Origin: a bacterium
Lineage (GTDB): Bacteria; Zixibacteria; MSB-5A5; CAIYYT01
DNA length: 64,000 bases
Reading direction: 5' to 3'
Assembly: GCA_016708315.1 (NCBI GenBank)
Contig: JADJGC010000008.1
Coordinates: forward strand, 52,812 to 116,811
Each line of letters starts with the position of its first letter. Position 1 is the stretch's first letter. This document shows positions 61,291 through 64,000 of the stretch, in pieces. The notes below the pieces were generated by a model that was not told the DNA's origin, made no database searches, and worked only from the letters and a program-made list of their open reading frames with translations. A program made the translations under genes and the position numbers.

Positions 61291-61340
61291 CCTCCTCCCC
61301 TCACTTTCTTGCTTTCGTGGCGCGGGCACATCATGCAGTC

Positions 61341-62120
61341 ATGAGAGAATCCGGAATCAGCAGCCCGCCCGGTGGCGCAGCCCAGAATCCGCACATCTAC
61401 AACCTCCTCGATCAGCGTTTGTCGAAGCAGGGTGTCGTGCTTTATCAACTGATGACGGATTATGCCGCAGCGGTGCCGACTCAGCCGACCTCGCCCGAGG
61501 AATTGCTGGAGCAAATGACCTCGGTATTCGGCAAATGGTCGACCAATCCCGCCCTGCGAGTCGTGCCGGAAACGCCGCTTGCGGAAGAACACTTGCGATT
61601 GATGGATGACATCTGCCAAGTCCAAGGCCCTGAGGCAGCCGCCCGCTTGGAATCCACATTGGTTCGCGTCATCACCAATCAATTCGCCCGCAGCCTTGGA
61701 TCTCCTCTGCGCTTGCCGGACGAAAACAAGTTGATCCCGCTTACGGAAGTGAAACCGGCGAACGCTTACTCGGCCCTGGCTCAACGCGCCGCGCTGCTGG
61801 GCCTGCAGCCGCACGAGCGGGTCAAGGAATGGGTGCAGTCGAACCGTGAATCCTTCCAGCACAAGCCGACCAGCGAAGTTGGCTATCTTCGTCAAGCGCA
61901 GAAATTTTGTGGAGCGTGGCCGGCCGAGTCAGACCAGACCGATCCTTTCAGAAATGTGGCGACTTTCCTCGACGGCGTGGCGTTGGCCACGAACCAGAGC
62001 CACGCCGTGCTAGTGCAATCCTCTTTGGTGGACACGTTCGCGCGTGCGATTCGCCGGCAAACGCGAGATTTGGGTTTGGATCGTCCGGCTATGCCTGCTC
62101 CCGCCATCTCAATGGCTTAA
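61341..62120 (+). CDS. hypothetical protein, 259 aa
   Basis: From ATG 61341 (chosen because the upstream extension is GC-rich low-complexity sequence) the soluble product is largely helical with no Cys-rich or membrane features. Segments EELLEQMTSVFGKW and FRNVATFLDGVALATN are typical of helical bundles. Family unknown. Divergent from the pseudopilin operon. Confidence 0.55.
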   Translation: MRESGISSPPGGAAQNPHIYNLLDQRLSKQGVVLYQLMTDYAAAVPTQPTSPEELLEQMTSVFGKWSTNPALRVVPETPLAEEHLRLMDDICQVQGPEAAARLESTLVRVITNQFARSLGSPLRLPDENKLIPLTEVKPANAYSALAQRAALLGLQPHERVKEWVQSNRESFQHKPTSEVGYLRQAQKFCGAWPAESDQTDPFRNVATFLDGVALATNQSHAVLVQSSLVDTFARAIRRQTRDLGLDRPAMPAPAISMA

Positions 62121-62204
62121 GCCTCATTGTGTGCGACGAGATTTCGCTACGGTGCTAGCCGAGCGATTTGCGAAAGCGTGTTTTTCCCCGTTTCGAACCG
62201 CGTG

Positions 62205-62504
62205 TCAGCTTACATGCTCAATTCTGGAACTTGAGCCGCATCCTTGTTCGTTGTCTCCGGTTTGGGCACAGCCATGTCCGTGTAATTCTTGACCGGTATC
62301 CCGTTGATGGCGGCGAACGAAAGTAAACCCGGTTTGTCGTCGCTCACCAGCGACGACGCGCACGGCTTCGCCTTCATCTTGGACCAGTTCATGGCCCCGA
62401 CGGCCTTTGCGCAAAGTGAGCACACCTTCTGGGATAATAGGACGCACATGAAACACTCCGGCCACACTTTTCAACATCCTTAGCGCTGTCTCCTGCAATT
62501 TCAT
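62205..62504 (-). CDS. hypothetical protein, frameshifted
   Basis: From ATG 62504 the frame reads MKLQETALRMLKSVAG, then FHVRPIIPEGVLTLRK, then loses sense. Removing one base in the AAA at 62406-62408 switches to AVGAMNWSKMKAKPCASSL and LLSFAAINGIPVKNYTD, ending at 62210. I prefer the joined product of about 97 residues. Convergent with the gene at 61341. Family unknown. Confidence 0.45.
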   Translation of the reverse strand: MKLQETALRMLKSVAGVFHVRPIIPEGVLTLRKGRRGHELVQDEGEAVRVVAGERRQTGFTFVRRHQRDTGQELHGHGCAQTGDNEQGCGSSSRIEHVS

Positions 62505-62640
62505 CTCGATCTGCCTGTTGGTTGACTCTCTCAAGCATAGGGATCGCAGGGGGTGTCTTGCGGATGCGGATGGGGTTCATCGTGGAGGAGATGCGAAGGG
62601 CGGCGCTCGGTGGAAGAACGAGCGCAACCATTGCCGGCCC

Positions 62641-62646
62641 TATAAT
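62641..62646 (+). promoter_or_regulatory. -10-like box before gene at 62652
   Basis: TATAAT, CGAGT, ATG at 62652. A perfect -10 hexamer at leaderless spacing in the intergenic region between divergent genes. Confidence 0.48.
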
Positions 62647-62651
62647 CGAGT

Positions 62652-63148
62652 ATGAATCAGCTTGATTCGTCCGCAGTGGATACGGCGTCCCGTTCCTCGT
62701 CCCGCTCAAACCGCATGGACGTCTTTACGCGGAACGTGCAGTTCATGGTTTCGCAGGTGGCTGGCGAACACGCCGGGCAGACTTTCCAGATGCTGCAAAG
62801 AACCTTCCCGGGCTGAGGAATTTTGAACAACTGCGGACGTTCGCCAAACTGTATGTCAACAGCGGGCTCAATCCACTGCAGCTTCGGCCACTGCCGTCCG
62901 ATGTGGATCCACACCGGTTGAAGGGGGAACTGGCGCTGCGTTTTTGTGGTGGAATAATCGTCCTGGCAAAGGACGAGCGGATCGTGTGTCGCGGCGCCGA
63001 AGCCTATGGCCCGTTTGATCCGATCCAGGCAGCGAGCTTTTCTCGAAAACTCAGCGCGGAATCACCAACTAATGATGAACGTGGGCACGCATTGGATCCA
63101 GAACAGTGCGTGCCGTCGCCGGTTGGGGTTTATCCTGAGATCGCCTGA
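62652..63148 (+). CDS. hypothetical protein, frameshifted
   Basis: ATG 62652 opens a 54-codon frame ending RNVQFMVSQVAGEHAG, then QTFQMLQRTFPG and TGA. Adding one base in the CCCGGG at 62807-62812 leads into LRNFEQLRTFAKLYVNSGLN, then KGELALRFCGGIIVLAKDER, ending at 63148. The joined product is about 165 residues with no export signal. Family unknown. Confidence 0.5.
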
Positions 63149-63160
63149 ACGATGCCCCAA

Positions 63161-63988
63161 TCAGGAAACTGAAAGACCGAGGTTTCCGTTGCCAGCGGCT
63201 TTCCGCTGGCTGCTTTTCAACGGGTCTTGTTCGAACAGTTCTGGATTGAGGGTCAGCCGGTATTTTTCAAAGAGGCCCGAGGTGTTCTGGCGCGCGTTTT
63301 GGATTTGTTCCGGTGTCGGCGCTGTCGGTGCAATGGTGACGAGGAGCTTGAATCTTTGTGGAAATCCGACCGTCGTTCGAGAAGCCCGGTCTTGCTGCGG
63401 TAGCAATAGCCTCGCGGCGTGTTCTCCCGCACGATCTGTTTAACCAGCGAAAGGAGATAACTCTCAGGCTGCCACGAATGGCCGTTGTGCGATAGATGGA
63501 CTTTGAAAGCGGCCGGGTTCTCGTTGAATTCGGTGTACACGAAGACCCGCGGCTCAGGCACTGCGTCGAAGATTTTTGGGAACGCGTGGAACAGGTCCGT
63601 GATCCGGGCGCGCAACTCCGCCTCCGAGCCGGTTGTGAAGGTGACCGGTTCAATCCGCGGATCTTCGTATTGGTAAGGATTAGAAAACGCGCCGTTGTTT
63701 CTGAGATAAACGTCTTCGGCCGCTTTGACTGCCTGCTCGATTTGCAACAATGCCGGTGAGGCAATTTTCTCCGCGACCTCGGCCTGTTGCCCATAGCGCC
63801 GGTCGAGGATTTTCAGCTTTTCAGGCGCGTCCAAGTCCGGGAAGACAATCTCCAAATCGTCCTTGAGATGCACGGTGCAACTCACCGAACCCGGGAGACA
63901 AATATTGGTCGCGAATGTGTCCCAAGCTGAGATGGTGTTCGATTTCCAGTGTTCGGCCTGCTTCCCGAAGCGTGGTTCGGCTGGGCAT
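63161..63988 (-). CDS. hypothetical protein, two frameshifts
   Basis: ATG 63988 is preceded by GGAGG at good spacing, the best ribosome site in the window. The frame reads MPSRTTLREAGRTLEIEHHL and is lost at the CCCGGG at 63890-63895, where removal of one base enters the main frame (VHLKDDLEIVFPDLDAP, up to GYCYRSKTG). A second shift near 63383 leads to TTVGFPQRFKLLVTIAP, ending at 63161. The joined product is about 275 residues. Such double damage near the window edge suggests low assembly quality or decay. Family unknown. Confidence 0.5.
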
Positions 63989-64000
63989 GAAATCCTCCAC

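Larger units (their letters stand above)
60937..61300 (-). pseudogene. remnant of an endonuclease III (Nth-like) gene
   Basis: The frame ending TAG at 60937 contains HHGRQICLARDPQCSEC followed by RLRREC, a perfect C-x6-C-x2-C-x5-C iron-sulphur loop of endonuclease III. Upstream, AHALRVLDRW and GAGGRTG look like decayed versions of the helix-hairpin-helix and D-T-H-V-x-R-V segments. The catalytic Lys and Asp are gone and the N-terminal 100 residues are missing, so this is a fragment. It sits between divergent operons and overlaps a very GC-rich stretch. Confidence 0.6.

Noticed and set aside
1..64000. CRISPR arrays, insertion sequences, rRNA and tRNA genes
   Set aside because: I found no regularly spaced repeats, no transposase-like product and no rRNA or tRNA signature on either strand.

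Overview
The window is about 64 kb of G+C-rich bacterial DNA. It looks like part of a large conjugative element (plasmid or integrated element) from a Verrucomicrobiota-like host. That guess rests on overall protein style: many GFTLIE-type pseudopilins, a Lys/Arg/Ala-rich protein with a KARWAKI motif, and long secreted proteins of unknown family. No rRNA, tRNA or taxonomic marker is present, so the assignment is tentative. I see no relaxase, coupling protein, integrase or transposase. Layout: 1-4.4 kb, a partial gene and an SbcC/SbcD nuclease pair. 4.5-14.8 kb, a minus-strand type IV pilus-like operon with PilM/N/O/P-like proteins, two PilT/GspE-family ATPases, a detached GspE N-domain and unknown membrane or secreted proteins. 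14.9-16.9 kb, plus-strand genes: three pseudopilins, a histone-like basic protein and a small secreted protein. 16.9-24.9 kb, nucleic-acid enzymes: RNase HII, a DinG-like helicase and a family A DNA polymerase with a UDG-like N-terminus and an exonuclease domain. 24.9-28.3 kb and 41.5-52.9 kb, the two halves of a type IV secretion (T4SS) operon with VirB2, VirB3/TraL, VirB4, VirB5, VirB6, two VirB8-like proteins, VirB9, VirB10 and lipoproteins. 54.9-60.9 kb, an operon of PilV/PilW/PilX-like minor pseudopilins and secreted proteins. 61-64 kb, a remnant of an endonuclease III gene and unknown genes. The most striking feature is a tight seven-gene cassette at 29.0-41.3 kb between the T4SS halves. 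It encodes a vWA protein, a PP2C phosphatase, a Ser/Thr kinase with a zinc ribbon, an SF1 helicase, a 547-codon unknown, a coiled-coil McrB-like AAA+ ATPase and a DUF2357/McrC-like protein with zinc ribbons. It is flanked by the complete VirB2-type pilin gene on one side and a diverged copy of that gene's 3' end on the other, followed by a strong terminator. I read it as a TerY-P-type phospho-signalling module joined to a McrBC-like nucleic-acid-targeting module, inserted as cargo in the conjugation operon. Two cross-cutting patterns matter. First, at least a dozen genes are broken by a single-base shift or one in-frame stop (SbcC, the second PilT-like ATPase, VirB4, VirB10, the SF1 helicase and several small genes). 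The pieces join cleanly when one base is added or removed, often at a homopolymer, so they are best read as single genes carrying sequence errors or fresh mutations. Second, at least eight genes have a -10-like TANNNT box exactly 5-6 bases before the ATG, mostly where transcription units begin, which predicts leaderless mRNAs.
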